A stretch of 64,000 bases of DNA from Branchiostoma floridae. Its lineage: Eukaryota; Chordata; Leptocardii; Amphioxiformes; Branchiostomatidae. Position numbers and translations under genes: made by a program. The DNA is taken from NCBI RefSeq assembly GCF_000003815.2, contig NC_049983.1, positions 27,342,819 to 27,406,818 of the forward strand, given 5' to 3'. The first letter of the stretch is position 1, and every line of letters begins with the position of its first letter. Shown here in pieces: positions 10,641 to 23,490 of this stretch. The notes below the pieces were generated by a model, which saw only the letters and a program-made list of their open reading frames with translations, was not told where the DNA came from and ran no database searches.

Positions 10641-13600
10641 GGTGAATGGCCACTCAGCTATCAAGAACTAGTGGAAGCTATACCACTGCACGTTTTTTTG
10701 TTTCCTTGTATGATACCATTATGGATACCATGGCCTGGGCATTGTATAAACCCTTTACATGTCTGAAACCTGCACTATCACATTATTGTACCTTATTGCA
10801 TTATGGCTTATGGTGTACACTGTGAAGAACTATGCAAGCCTGGTCCATAGTGGTGATGATGGACTAGTGTGTGAAATTTCTATCATATGTTGTCATCTGA
10901 ATGTTTGTACATGTATGGCACTTGTTTCTATGACCTGTGATCTTGTGTAGGAATAATTTCTGTTGAACTAGAAGACCAATCTGTATCAATGGGTACACAC
11001 TGATCCCCATGATATTGGATTATTGCATATAGCGTATGCTATATTGTGTATGCACATGTATGATTGTTTGTATACAATTGCACTTGAGTCTTCTACAAGT
11101 ATTGCTACTACATACTTGTGGTTCCCAATTGTAGTTGGTTATCTAATATCTAACTGTGATTTATATTATCATTTCATCTAACATGTGATATCATGTTTGA
11201 TCATGTTACACCATACATTTATATGATGACAGACTGTATTTTACCAGATGGACATATGTACTAGCAGCCCAACTTTTGGAACCTTGACTTTGGTCTGCAA
11301 TTTGCGCTAAACTTTGGCTGATCAGTTCAGTAGGCAATCTGTGTTTATAAACTTGCCTTGAACAAAATCTGGCTGTCCAAAAGACTGGACAATCTTTTAT
11401 TTCAAATACTTCATCCCCAAACTAATCTGTCAGAAGGACAAAAGAGCACAAAGCTGCCCCCCCCCCCCCCTCGCCAACTGGCCCTGTGTCCATGCTGGGT
11501 GGGAACAATAGAACAGAGACTGAACACTGGTGCACACAAACTCTCACCGCTAATCACGGGAGGAACGCTTCTGCTTTAATTACTGTGTTGGAGGTACAAA
11601 AGGAAAAGAAATTTGCTGTGTGTAAGATGTGTTATATTCCATGTGACTGTCTGTATCCACATGTGCATGTAGTGTGAGTGTTGAACACCACAGTGTGGTC
11701 CTGATGTGATACAGTCCTACTGATACGGAGAAGAGATGGTAGTTTTATGGACCTGAAACCTACATGCTGTACTTCATTGTGCTGAACAAATGTGCTTAAG
11801 TTTATACTGCTCGGAGATGCCATACAGTGGAGTCGCCGTTTTTATGACTTTGTTGGCAGAACGCCAGCTGTGAGAGTACTACATACATGTCCTTTGTCAC
11901 GTCCGTAACCTGGGTGACGGTTGGACACACGCACGCTTCTTACAGGGATGGGAATTATGACAAACACATGGAATAACACAGACAGTAAAACTGATTATAA
12001 AACTTTGTATCGGGATGAAAAATCTAGCGTATTGTCCTCCAGCCAGTTGACATTGATGTGTTTGTATTTGGTGTAACATGTAGATGGTGTAGGGATATGA
12101 GAGTATCCTGAGTGACAGTTGTACACAGGCATGCTTCTTAGTGTGATGGGAATTATTAAGGAAGTGGATTAAACCAATGATAAAACATGGTAAAAGTAAA
12201 ACTTTGTGTCTGCATGAAAAATCTCATGTGAAACTCGGCCCAACAGTCATCTAAAATTGAAGTGTTTGTATTTGGCGTAACGTGTAGATAATGTTGGGTT
12301 ATAAAGGCTTTTTGATAACACAGGCACTTGTAGTAATGAAATTGGTGCCTGGAATTTGTGTACAAATTTGCCAGATAAACAGATGCAAATCACTGTTGGA
12401 TAGCCCTTTACTGACACAAGAAAAGAGGAGGGAACAATAGTTAATGAAGCATGCATAAATACAGAGGGTTTGGGAGCTGGGAGCTACTTTATAGAAAATG
12501 TAGTTAGTTTTTATGAATCAGGACATGTAAAAACATTGTAATAACTTCCGTACTAAATGTTCTCATTAAACATAGTTTATGTAATCTAATGTTTATATCA
12601 CACTTGTGTTGAATACAGACGCACATGTTTGGAAGGCTGTATCTATATAACCGGTATAAGTCCTCTCTACGTCGTAACTCACAAGCTTTGCAGGCACACC
12701 TAAATTTTGCACATCTATCTGCAAGTGTTCTTTAAAGCTATACAGAGAAGATGCGCCTGCTGTGCTTGGTGATAGCAAATTACACTCTACGATAGTTCTG
12801 GGAAAATACAAATATTTGAACACATCAAATGTGATGAGAATGATGATGATGTGTTTTGAAAGGGTCATATGCATTTAATCCCCATTCCTAGTATCATGTC
12901 AAATCAATATTTTATCGTTGCACAATCAGCTGGAAAGACACGATTGTTATTATTGATTGATATTATCAAAGTTCAAAGCCATGTGAAGCATATTAATACT
13001 CCAGTAACCTACATTCAAATCAATTTTTCATGCAGTTTTGATTCCGGCCAGCATTGATTGTCCCTGGCCTTACACAGTGCAGAACAGTACATGTCCATGA
13101 GCAGGCCTGTTGAAGGGAAATATGTTTGTATACATGATTTTTAGGAAAATGATAGTGTTATGTATTTAGTTACTGACCTACTCTAACATTACGCGTCCTA
13201 CGCATACAACATATACAATATCTCTGTGCAGTAATATACTGTATACCGTAAATACAGCTTAACGTTCATTCAGAATGAAGCTATACATACAGAACAACAA
13301 GTTGCCTAGTGCTAACAGTAACACCAAATATATTTTGATTTTATTTATTTGCACATAAAAAGAAAGTACAGAAAGTAAAGTTAAAAGATAACATATAAAC
13401 ACCGTGCGGGAGAGAGGGAGAAGCCAAACAGGCTTATACAGGCCCTTCTCCTAACAAATACGATTGAAATATGAGACAGATGATAAAAAATTATAGATAA
13501 GTAACAATTAAATGATTAACAACAAAGAAATATAGTAACTATTATGACATAAATGGAGCTATCTAATAGGCTAATAACAAATCAATTACAGTGCGATATA

Positions 13601-15290
13601 TCGATAACAAATCATAGGTGCATAAAACATTACATGTAACTCTGAACTTTATGGTAGCAACGGTCATTTTTATATAGTTTTAAAACTTTTATTCTGCATT
13701 CTGTGAAACACCATTTCCAGCAAATCTCTATGTAGTATGTGATTAAATTAGTCAATATTCAATTCTAGAGCCTTATTTACAAGACCTATATTTAGTATGC
13801 AAGTCTGAAGTATGTATGACAGCATAATGTATGACATTGTATCATTGTTGTCACCTGTCAGACATATAAAGTATTAGGGCAGTTAGTTAGGATATGGTGT
13901 CATCTAGCATGTAAAGAGTTATATATAAATGACTGTTTAGGTGTGATATGGACCAGACCACTAACAGTGTAGAGGGGGGGGGGTGGCATCTGGTAATGTT
14001 CTGAGGTCGTTGACCCCTCATGACAGCATGACCTTCCAAATCATGACCCACTTTCTGAGACAAAATTTTCACTTCAATCTAGTGACAAAATCTCAAATTA
14101 TACGTTATCAGAAATATTATCTTATGATGATAAACAGTGTTAGATGATTTGGATGCTAATCCCAAGGTTTAAGTAGATAGAGATGGGGCGGTGTAGGGTT
14201 TTGTGAGTGAGTGCTGTAGAGATGTAGATGTGTGACCTATTTATAATGTATGGTAGAAGTGTAACGTATTACATTACTGTAAATTAATCTGGTAAGTGGC
14301 TGAGAAAACCTAACGTTATAGTCAGTGTACAAAATACTTTTCTGAGCCAGGTTGCACAGTGTGCAACCTGGGGCAAAAACTAGGTTGCACAACTGAATTT
14401 CAAGTTGCACCACCTACAATTCTTTAATTTCTGAAAAAAAGGTACAATACATACATACATAATAACCTTTTACTATCATATTCGGCAATTACTGACATGT
14501 TTGGCTGATATGAAATGGAGCTGTCTTGGTCCATTTATTTCTTCCAAGTAAATTGACAACAAAATCAAGTTCTGAGGCACAAAATCTAAATTGCACCCTG
14601 TGCAACTTGAGTTTAGAAGTAAGTTGCACCAAGCAAAAAGTGGTTGCAATGTGCAAGTGTGCAAGTGGGTATTTTGCACGCTGATAGTACTGGATTCAGA
14701 CATGCTAGGTACTGGGATAGTATAACTATAATATGTTATTTTTGAGAAATACATAATGATATTTTAGTATAGAGGGAAAATGTGCACTTTCACAATCTAA
14801 ATGACTTATGAAACATTACCAGTAACCAGTAACCATGTAAAATAGTGAGATGTCATGGTGAGTTTTACTAGGTCAAAGGACAGTGGTACAGTGGAGATAC
14901 ATCTGCATGAATGAATGAATGATTGAATGATTGGTTGACTGACCGGTATATCGTGTTGTCCTATGCACTGCAATTCTAAATCTTGTGGTACCTCCAACAC
15001 AGTACTAGAACACAGCCCAGTGTCTCCCCCTAGATACTTGTGTTAAAAGATGCAGAGATGTATACAAGTTTTTACAATATTCCAAACATGCTGATATATT
15101 ATATATAACATGTTGTACCTTGTTGCAGGTGAGAAAAGGTAGGTGACACTAACACAGGTTATCCCACTAACAGCAGGACAGGTGTGCGACAGTCTCCGTG
15201 ACGACGACACAGGAGATTTTCCTGCTACGGGGCACAGGTGTGCGTCTGCAAGGTGCCTGCTACATGTCTTACACATGTGATGGTTTCACT
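10640..15290. other. Long non-coding stretch
   Basis: No exon with both a conserved-looking peptide and good splice borders was seen on either strand. Contents are the inverted-repeat copy at 13152-13327, a C-run at 11457-11470, and a paired duplication near 11930-12080 and 12120-12300 (shared GGGATGAAAAATCT-like and GTATTTGGYGTAACRTGTAGAT parts). Near 14345-14660 are clustered AGGTTGCAC/GTGCAACTT copies in both orientations, probably a decayed MITE. It may be intron of the ataxin-7-like gene. Confidence 0.4.
13152..13327 (-). repeat. Dispersed repeat, copy 2 of an inverted pair
   Basis: Reverse-complement copy of 8668-8848, with order and spacing preserved over about 175 bases. Directly after it is an AT-rich segment with GAGAGAGGGAGAAGCC and GGCCCTTCTCC, a small hairpin, which could be the 3' end of a LINE or SINE. 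Confidence 0.6.
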
Positions 15291-15690
15291 TCTGCAAGGA
15301 ACATGTGCTTAACTTTCAGGGTGTCATATCTATATCGTATCGGTCCAGACATTAATACATCTTGCATGATTTAGATGTCTCATATTTCTGTCTAATGTCT
15401 CCAAGGAACATGTGCCTGTTTCAGGGTGTCATATCTATATCCTATAGTATCGGTCCAGACATTAATACATCTTGCATGAGTTTAATGTGTCATATTTCTG
15501 TCTGATGTCTCCAAGGAACATGTGCTTATTTCACGGTGTCATATCCATATCCTATGGTACCAGACATTAATACATCTTGCATGAGTTTGATGTGTCATAT
15601 TTCTGTCTAATGTCTCCAAGGAACATGTGCCTGTTTCAGGGTCAAATATTTATATCCTGTGGGTCTAGAGGTCTTGTATGTCCTACCTGT
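15290..15690. repeat. Tandem repeat of about 110 bp, 3.5 copies
   Basis: The block AAGGAACATGTGCYTRTTTC, then GTGTCATATCTATATCCTAT, CCAGACATTAATACATCTTG and TCATATTTCTGTCTRATGTC occurs three times in full and once in part. The copies are close in sequence, so the array is fairly young. Confidence 0.8.
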
Positions 15691-16555
15691 CTTACATATC
15701 TTTCTGTGTCATGTCCCTAAGGAACAATTACCCACACTTCTTTATGTAATCAATCACCGCAAACTCATGATAGAGCTCCACTGCCTGATGTTATAATATG
15801 GTCCAGATTTTATCAGTTCTGTACATTGCCCTGTTGTAACAACATGATGAGAAGTTAACTGTGAAGAGAGATAGAAATGTTGCGGCTTGCCTGGCGTGCA
15901 TGCTACTGGAAAGGGTTGCAGTTTTTATTGTCCATTGTAAGCGGTAAGTCCATTGTACTTGATATATACTTGATAATGACCCATTGCAAGCCTTGACAAA
16001 ATTCCCTTGCCTAAATGTTGACATGATCCATTTTCTTCTCAGTCCTTTCATGCCATCATGAGAAGTTTGCTGTGTGAATAGTCGTATAGAACATCACATG
16101 TTAGATAACGTGAAGAGTTGTAGAACATGACATCACAAGTTATATAACAGACACTCCCAGTATTGATCCTCTAGTTTCCTCCATCACTCCATCCATACTT
16201 CACCTCTGGGCACAGTTGGATGGGGCATAAGTCTACATGTAGTGGTGTTCACAGGTTAGAGTCAACCTTTATATAGCCTCTCGAGCACATGTGGCTCACT
16301 GTGGTGTAGTGGTTAACTGTCCAGCCTTTCTATCACAGGGTCAAGTTAGTCTTCAGTGCTTTGGACTGGATGTTATAATCTGTTGATCCTATATATTTAT
16401 AACAGTGCATAGTCTGTGTATATTCTTATTGCAAAGATATCTTTTCATACTGATTACAGATTAGATATGATAATTTGGAGGAAACATAGTATTTGCAGGA
16501 AATATTAAAGGCTGTATGTAGAAGCATTAAGTTCCAGTAAAATCTTTTTTACAAG
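15691..16555. other. Non-coding; one tRNA-like remnant
   Basis: Nothing coding is seen. Near 16298-16345, TGTGGTGTAGTGGTTAACTG followed by CAGGGTCAAGTT looks like a worn tRNA-derived SINE head (A box TGGTGTAGTGG, B box damaged). Confidence 0.3.
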
Positions 16556-16559
16556 CTCA

Positions 16560-17378
16560 TGTTCACTACATTATACATATTTATCACTAGATAATTGATA
16601 CAAACCTCATATTTACTACATTATATATATTTATTGCTAGAGAGTTTGTACAACTTCATGGACACTACATTATACATATTTATCGCTAGATAATTAGTAC
16701 AAACCTCATATTTACTACATTATATATATTTATTGCTAGAGAGTTTGTACAACTTCATGGTCACTACATTATACATATTTATCGCTAGATAATTAGTACA
16801 AACTTCATGTTCACTACATTATACATATTTATCACTAGGTAATTAGGACAAACCTCATGTTCACTACATTATATATATTTATCGCTAGAGAGTTTGTACA
16901 ACTTCATGGTCACTACATTATACATATTTATCGCTAGATAATTAGTACAAACCTCATATTTACTATATTATACATATTTATCACCAGATAATTAGTTCAA
17001 ACCTCATGTTCACTACATTATATATATTTATCGCTAGAGAGTTTGTACAACTTCATGGTCACTACATTATACATATTTATCGCTAGATAATTAGTACAAA
17101 CCTCATATTTACTATATTATACATATTTATCACCAGATAATTAGTTCAAACCTCATGTTCACTACATTATATATATTTATCGCTAGAGAGTTTGTACAAC
17201 TTCATGGTCACTACATTATACATATTTATCGCTAGATAATTAGTACAAACCTCATATTTACTATATTATACATATTTATCACCAGATAATTAGTTCAAAC
17301 CTCATGTTCACTACATTATACATATTTATCGCTAGAGAGTTTGTACATACTTCATGTTCACTACATTATACATATTTA
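16560..17378. repeat. AT-rich satellite, about 50-bp unit, about 16 copies
   Basis: The unit runs CACTACATTATACATATTTA, then TCGCTAGATAATTAGTACAA, then ACCTCATGTT. A second unit type has GCTAGAGAGTTTGTACAACT in the middle. The two types alternate, giving a higher-order unit of about 150-160 bp in the later half (starts near 16870, 17011 and 17161). There are no unique spacers. Confidence 0.88.
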
Positions 17379-17459
17379 TCACAGTGGTGATAATCCCCAG
17401 TAGTTGTGACAGGTGTGAAGGGAACAATGGCAGGCTCAGGCCCAGCCACCAGCTCAATT

Positions 17460-18600
17460 ATGGTGTTAACAAAACCCATTCAGATTCATAATAGCACCCC
17501 CCTCCCCCTTCCACTGGGAGCCATACACAGAACATGGTACCCCCCTCCCCCCTTCCACTGGGAGCTGTACACATAAGATCTCAGAACACAGTTTTTCGCC
17601 TATAGGGATTTACATGGTTAAGGACCCCAAAGTGAGGTGGTTTCGACGACTCAAAACCTGTAGTAGTGTGCAGATACAACTTACAAGAATTTAGTATGTT
17701 GAAGTCGAGGGTACAACCTACAAAATATCTGAAAATGAGCAAAGATTTGCCTGCTCGTTTTTCTATAAAAGACACTTTGATTTGACCCCCAGTGGAGGTC
17801 ATGGAACTGCATGCGGCGAATAGGAAGAGGCGGTAACAGTATCAGGGCGTAAATTCCCGCCGGCCAAAGAAGCAACGTAATCCAACTTATACAGTATCAA
17901 TACTGATGTATTCCTCTACCATTCACCAGTTTCCACATCACTGTTGTGTACGAAAGAATAGCTACAGCCTTTACAAGTACTGCAGTGCACTATTTTAACT
18001 TCTTTTGGGGACGGGGGTCGTGGATAAATACTGTGTTCTGAGACCATAACATGGTACCCCCCTCCCACTACCCAGAACATGGTACCCCCCTCCCACTACC
18101 CAGAACATGTCAGACTTCAGTAGTGAGGTAGTTTGCTGTGCTGGGTTCCCTCAGTCTGTATATACCAGCATGTCTGGATGTTTATGGTGTCATGTACATG
18201 GTACCTGCAGGTTTGATGTACACTTATAGGCCAGAGGGTTGCCCGTTTCTTTGCCAAACTCCGCTGGGACATGTTAACAGTTATATTTATAGAGGCATGC
18301 TGGATTTCTTTCACCTGGCACAGGATTTGCAGTCTGTTTCAAAACCCATTCAGATTCATGCTACACCCCCCTCCCCCTTCCACTGCCGTACACATAACAT
18401 GGTAGCCCCCTCCCACCACACAGAACATTTCTGGATGTTTATGGTGTCATGTAGGTGGTACCTGCAGGTTTGATGTACACTTATAGGTCAGAGGGTCGCC
18501 CGTTTCCTTGCCAAACTCTCCCGGGACATAAGAAGCATGCTGGATTTCTTTCATCTGGCATAGGATTTGCAGTCTGATTGTTTCTGATAGTCTAGTGTAG
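17460..18600. repeat. C-rich short repeats and a 250-bp local duplication
   Basis: The string CCCCCCTCCC with CTTCCACTGGGAG or ACTACCCAGAACATG recurs near 17497, 17540, 18057, 18084, 18366 and 18406. The block GGATGTTTATGGTGTCATGT, then GGTACCTGCAGGTTTGATGT, then CAGAGGGTYGCCCGTTTC is present at about 18176-18260 and again at 18432-18515, so this part is tandemly duplicated. No exon is seen. Confidence 0.55.
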
Positions 18601-18608
18601 TATGTGAT

Positions 18609-18656
<48 letters not shown>
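18609..18656 (+). repeat. (TCAA)n microsatellite
   Basis: About twelve perfect copies of the TCAA/AATC tetranucleotide. Confidence 0.95.
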
Positions 18657-18757
18657 TTTGCTTGCATCATAGGTTATAGTACTGGTTGTATTTTGAGAGG
18701 TTTCAGTTTGATTTTCACATTAATTGTTGTGGTCTACTACTAGAGTTTTTCCTACTT

Positions 18758-18795
18758 GGGTCATAGGTCAGGGTCATGTTGAAGGTCAAAAGTCA
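18758..18795 (+). promoter_or_regulatory. Cluster of five nuclear-receptor half-sites (two DR1, one DR0)
   Basis: GGGTCA (18758-18763), AGGTCA (18765-18770), GGGTCA (18771-18776), AGGTCA (18783-18788) and AAGTCA (18790-18795) all point the same way. The first pair and the last pair are direct repeats spaced by one base (DR1), the type bound by RXR, HNF4 or COUP-TF dimers. The middle pair is a DR0. Function is inferred only from the motif. Confidence 0.4.
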
Positions 18796-18799
18796 CTTC

Positions 18800-21700
18800 C
18801 TATCTAGATCTGGGATGATGATTTTTCCCTAATAAATTATGGTAGATATAACATAAGTGTATCAGCTGTTATGACTGATGGAGTGTTATAATGTGTGGTT
18901 TAATGATGTTAACTCCTGTCAGTATAGTCATTGTCCCAGGGAGGGTCCTACCTTGTAAATCCCTGCAGTTCTGAGGTATTTATTGCACCAGGTGTTCACC
19001 ATGTAGTAACTGCCTTCATAAATCCCTGTGCTGAGGTGACATGTGCTGCAGTTGAGCTGTAAAAGTGAATAGATGTGGGAAACAGGCAAGAAAATATGGT
19101 GGAAAGAACAAAGACACAGCAGGAAGAATTTACTACCAGGCAAAGGTGTTTTTTTTGTGAATCATTCAGTCTATAACTCAATAGGAGAACATACAGAGGA
19201 AAAAGTGACACCTTTTCTTCAGGTTATTGTTACCTTTGCCAAGGTTATATTTGAAGATTTAAGTCGTTTGTCAGGATTACATTTGTTCTTAGAATGACAA
19301 GATTTGTAGCCTAGGAAACTAAAATCGTCCTGCAATTAGACAACACATTTTATTCTGTTTTCTGCTTGCTTAGCTTGCTTGCTTAAGGCAAGTTCTTCCG
19401 GTGTCCAGTTTTCTGCAATGATATTATTAATATCAATTTGGAGATTTAGGACCTTGAGAGATGGAACACTGGTGCTGGTGTTCTCATTGATGAGGAAAAA
19501 CAACAACATGGTAAGGTGTTTGATACCTGCACATGTCTGGAGGACACACTGCAGATGTACTTTCACCGTCCTGTGATGTTTCAAGATCAAACAGTTGAGA
19601 AACATTTATCATAACTTGGGTCTAAAACCAAGCCAGAAGGCTATTTGCAAACAATCAAAACAGTCCTACATAACCTCAAACATTTGACATTTCCAAACTC
19701 TACCCAGTTGATATTATTGCCTTGATGTCTAACCTTCATCAGTGTAACGTGTGTATACTCAACACTTGAAATAACAGGAAGGAAAATGAAACATATAAAT
19801 GAGTTAGAACCAAAAGGGAAAATGGCAACTGTCTGAATCTATTTCTACGTCAGCTATTGATGCACGCTTAAGAGGCCATCACCACATCGCCATGGAAACC
19901 TGTTGATGTGATGATGACATCAGTCCTGCCAGAGTTGATTCTCCTTTTATCACTTAATCATGTTAGGAGAGGAGAGATGCGGTTGCCATGGTAACAGAAA
20001 CAGCCTGTGGCACATGGCAACATGTCAGGGAATGATGATGATACTTTTTGTGTCGGCAGTTTCTGAAAGTGGGATGATTTTTGTGAATGTTGGGATGTGA
20101 CTTTTGATAGATTCTCACACAGTTTTGCAGAAAGCTGAAATATAGAATTTGGAATCTGGTTATAGAAACTTGTATGTTTTGAATGAATTTTCATTATTTC
20201 CTATCTTAAACTTTAAAGAGTAACAAATTGAATTTGTGTCCCTAGCAGCTTTTCTAGAACTGCAGGAGTAGTTTCTGTTAATTGTTTGTGGGCATTGTTA
20301 AAAAGATTGTGAGAAGTAATTCCAAACTCCTGGTGAGTTTTGTTAATCCTTTCCTAGCTGCTGTAGCCTTTTGTTGGTAGTTAATCAGTATGTAAAAGGT
20401 TAAACAAACCAGCAGGACATGTAATATGATATCTTGTCCAGGGCTAACCTGTAATATGATAGCCTGTCCAAGGCTAACCTGTAATATGATATCCTATCCA
20501 AGGCTATGGCTGGTTTGTAGGTTCTGCAATCTGCCTCTGCCCCAGCTAAGTAAACACATGTATGATACACAAGGTCAGCAGGGTTAGTGTAACGTTTGGT
20601 CAGAGATGTGGAAGGTGATAGCATTAGGCCACTCTAATTAAAGTTGTTGGTTCTTGGATTTACAAAATGTAAGACAAAGTAGAACTTTTTTCTATTTTGT
20701 ACGTTGTCATCCTCAGTGGAAGCAAAGAATGATGTAACTTGTTACTGGGTGTACGAATACTGTTGGCAAGTTTCACATGGTGGAACTATCAGATTTGTCT
20801 TGCATTTTAAATGATATTTTATATGATATATATATATAGAGAGAGAGAGAGAACATGTTCTTTTGTAATGGTCCTGTATCAGGATATTCTTAGGAACTTG
20901 TTGTTATTGTCATTAAAAAAATAGGACATTTCCTTTGCATGAGAAAATTTGAGGGCCTGTATCATACAGAGTAGAGGAGAAGGCTTGAGTGATCAGTGGC
21001 AGGTGTCAGTCAGAACAGGTGGAGGGCCGATTCAGCACAGATTATCCCTGTACATGTATAGCACATGATACAATGATTTTATATGTAGGGAGGGGAACAT
21101 TCATCAATCATGATCAAAAGGAATGAAGTCAACATCTCCTTTCCCCAGGGGCGATAGTCGATGATGATGATATGATGATGTATACTTATGTTAGAGGTTT
21201 TTGAACATTCATGACACACTTATATTTGATCATGGGTTTCCTCTCTTCATTAATTTGTTAGCAGTGTTGTAGGTTTGGGAGGTTTGTAGTCAGACATGTC
21301 AGAACAGAAAGTGATGTTCATATATTATCCTGATGTCACTGGGGATGGTTGAATGATGATGGCTGAGGTTTGACGGATTTGTGCCCTACATTTTCCCTTT
21401 TCATGATGTTGAAGCTGTCCCATTGGACTCTTTTTCTGGGACAGTAGAAGACGAATGATCCCATCTTTTCTGTATTGTCTGGGTTTTGGGACCTAAAAAT
21501 TAGGGGCTTCTCAAACCAAAAATTCAGGTAACAGATGTAAAATCATATAATGGGGTCACATTTTTCTGCCTAAGAATTTCTCAATGCACAACTTAATTTT
21601 TTAACGCGCAGATTTTTAACTCGCGCGCAGATTTTTAACACGCAGAAAACCCGTTCCCAGTTTTCTTTCTGTCTGTAACGGTGGAAAGATTAGGATGGAA

Positions 21701-22220
21701 TTTACTGGCCTCCTTAAAAAGCTTTCTTTCATGATCGTAAAAGGGACAGGTAGAGATGAAATGAGTATCACCTATGACAGATGTCCTGCCCCACCCAGCA
21801 GCTACACTCCATCCTTAACATTCAGGACTCCCTGACCTTGACCTTTGCCCTCCCAGCACCATTCCTGGGACATCCCATAATATTTTACGATCCCCATCCA
21901 TCGCTGCCATGGCAACGGTGTGACAGCAGTATTGATTGGCGGTTAAGCAGACAACAGCGTAAGATCGTACCCTACTTGTTATTCACAAGCAGCAGGGCTG
22001 GAAATGTGCCTTACTGCATACCTTCGTAGGTGACATTCAAAATTACCTAACTACAGGAATTTGACCTGCAACAGTCATTTTCTTTGCTTTTCACTCCTTC
22101 AAAATCAATATTAAATTGTCCATAATGGTATTTTAAATCTTGTAGTCCCCTGTATTGAAGGTAACTAGTATGAAGAATGGTAGGCCTCTTACAGTAACTA
22201 CCAGCATATATCACCCAAGT
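18800..22220. other. Non-coding stretch, no gene seen
   Basis: I found no exon that I can support. Contents include a TA/GA microsatellite near 20826-20851, a 30-bp triple repeat at 20405-20515, and a GATGATGATATGATGATG run near 21160. The possible - strand frame near 19336-19490 has no recognisable motif and partly rests on an AAGCAAGC run. Confidence 0.4.
20405..20515. repeat. 30-bp tandem repeat, about 3.5 copies
   Basis: AACCTGTAATATGATAGCCT followed by GTCCAAGGCT repeats three times with few changes. Confidence 0.8.
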
Positions 22221-22224
22221 GGTT

Positions 22225-22600
22225 TGATCTGGACCAGTGCAGGTTAGATAGACATCAGAAATACCTACACAGCTCCTGTATTATATAATTACCCGTATTG
22301 TAAAGGTGGGGTTTCCATCCCTGTGTGCTGCGATATCGTTATGATAATTACCTGTGGTGTAATGTTTGGATTTTGATCCCTGCGTGCTGGGATATTGTTA
22401 TGATAATTATCCAGGTTTGATGTGGACCAGTACAGGTTAGATAGATAACAGAAATACCTGCATAGCTCCTGTATTACCTGTATAGTGAAGGTGGAATTTC
22501 CATCCCTACTGCTGGGATATCGTTATAATAATTACCTGTGGTGTAATGTTGGGATTTTGATCCCTGCGTGCTGGATATCGTTATGATAATTACCCAGAGT
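22225..22600. repeat. Diverged duplication (about 190 bp, two copies)
   Basis: TGGACCAGTRCAGGTTAGAT, TACACAGCTCCTGTATTA-like, TTTCCATCCCT and TGGGATATCGTTATGATAAT recur in the same order in two long copies, each with an inner TTACCTGTGGTGTAATGTT repeat. Confidence 0.65.
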
Positions 22601-22678
22601 CAGGACCAGACCTTAACGAGGAGGTGGGAGGAGGTGATGTCTGACGGAGAGGCTCCCATCAAGGTCGAGGAATGGTAG
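22598..22678 (+). CDS. Doubtful terminal exon candidate
   Basis: After an acceptor-like TTACCCAG, an open frame reads SQDQTLTRRWEEVMSDGEAP, then IKVEEW and a TAG stop. Its composition is protein-like and unlike the flanking repeats. It could be a last exon of a + strand gene, possibly the ataxin-7-like one, or a processed fragment. I do not recognise the peptide, and the pyrimidine tract is weak. Confidence 0.2.
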   Translation, partial: SQDQTLTRRWEEVMSDGEAPIKVEEW

Positions 22679-23159
22679 ATGAAGGTCGTGAGGAAACCTA
22701 ATCATGAGGACAAGGATGGGATGTTATCTTCTCCCGGCTCCCTCAGGTGCGTCCCCAAGGTTTGTGTCTTGAGACGTCTTAAGGTTCCAGTCCGATTCCT
22801 TATCACTAAGTGGTCCATTTATTTTTCTTTTCATGTGTATGGGAAGGTCAAGGTATTGTTTTTACTCTTCCAGATAAAACTGAAAATTATTATAGCTGAT
22901 GTATGCAAGGATAATATTTGTTCCATAGGTTATGGTTATGGTGACATGCAAGCTAATATTTTCTCCATGTTATTTTGATGATTGTGACTAAATGGGCCAT
23001 TTATCATCCTGAAGGGTTATTTATATAATTTCAGCATTAGAAATTATGGTCCATGTCTGCTATGATGATAGCTATAAGCTACAGTTTATTTGGTGATAAT
23101 ATCTTTTATGAGGGTTACAACAGAATTAGGTTTATGAGAGTAGTGAGAAATTACACAGT

Positions 23160-23490
23160 AGAGATTACATGATTTAGCATGTAAACATTACCAGTTACAG
23201 CCTGTTCCAGCCGAGAGATTTTCCTGGTTTACGTACTATATACTGTGTGATGTATGTTACAGGGTCTTTACTTATAATGTGTAAAGCTAACATGATGACA
23301 AGCATGTAAACATTACCAGTTACGGCTTGTTCCAGTTGAGAGATGTCCTTAGTTAACCTGCTATGTAATATAATAGTATAATGTATATGAAGAAAGGGTC
23401 TTTACTTATAGTGTATAAAGCTGACTTGATGGCAAGCTTGTAGACATTACCAGTTCTAGCTTGTTCCACTTATGTCATGAGATTTTCTGT
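23160..23490. repeat. Three diverged copies of a 120-bp unit
   Basis: AGCATGTAAACATTACCAGT, then TACAGCCTGTTCCAG, then GAGAGAT and GGGTCTTTACTTATAATGTG recur at about 23178, 23303 and 23436. The rest of 22.7-24.3 kb shows nothing coding. Confidence 0.6.

Noticed and set aside
16560-17378. Array with regular 50-bp period considered as a CRISPR
   Set aside because: Units are contiguous without unique spacers, the DNA is clearly animal, and two unit types alternate as in satellite DNA.
19336-19605. 89-codon - strand frame with ENTSTSVPSLKVLNLQ and NWTPEELALSKQAKQ
   Set aside because: It looks partly protein-like, but no family was recognised, no clear splice border was found and the end lies in an AAGCAAGC run.
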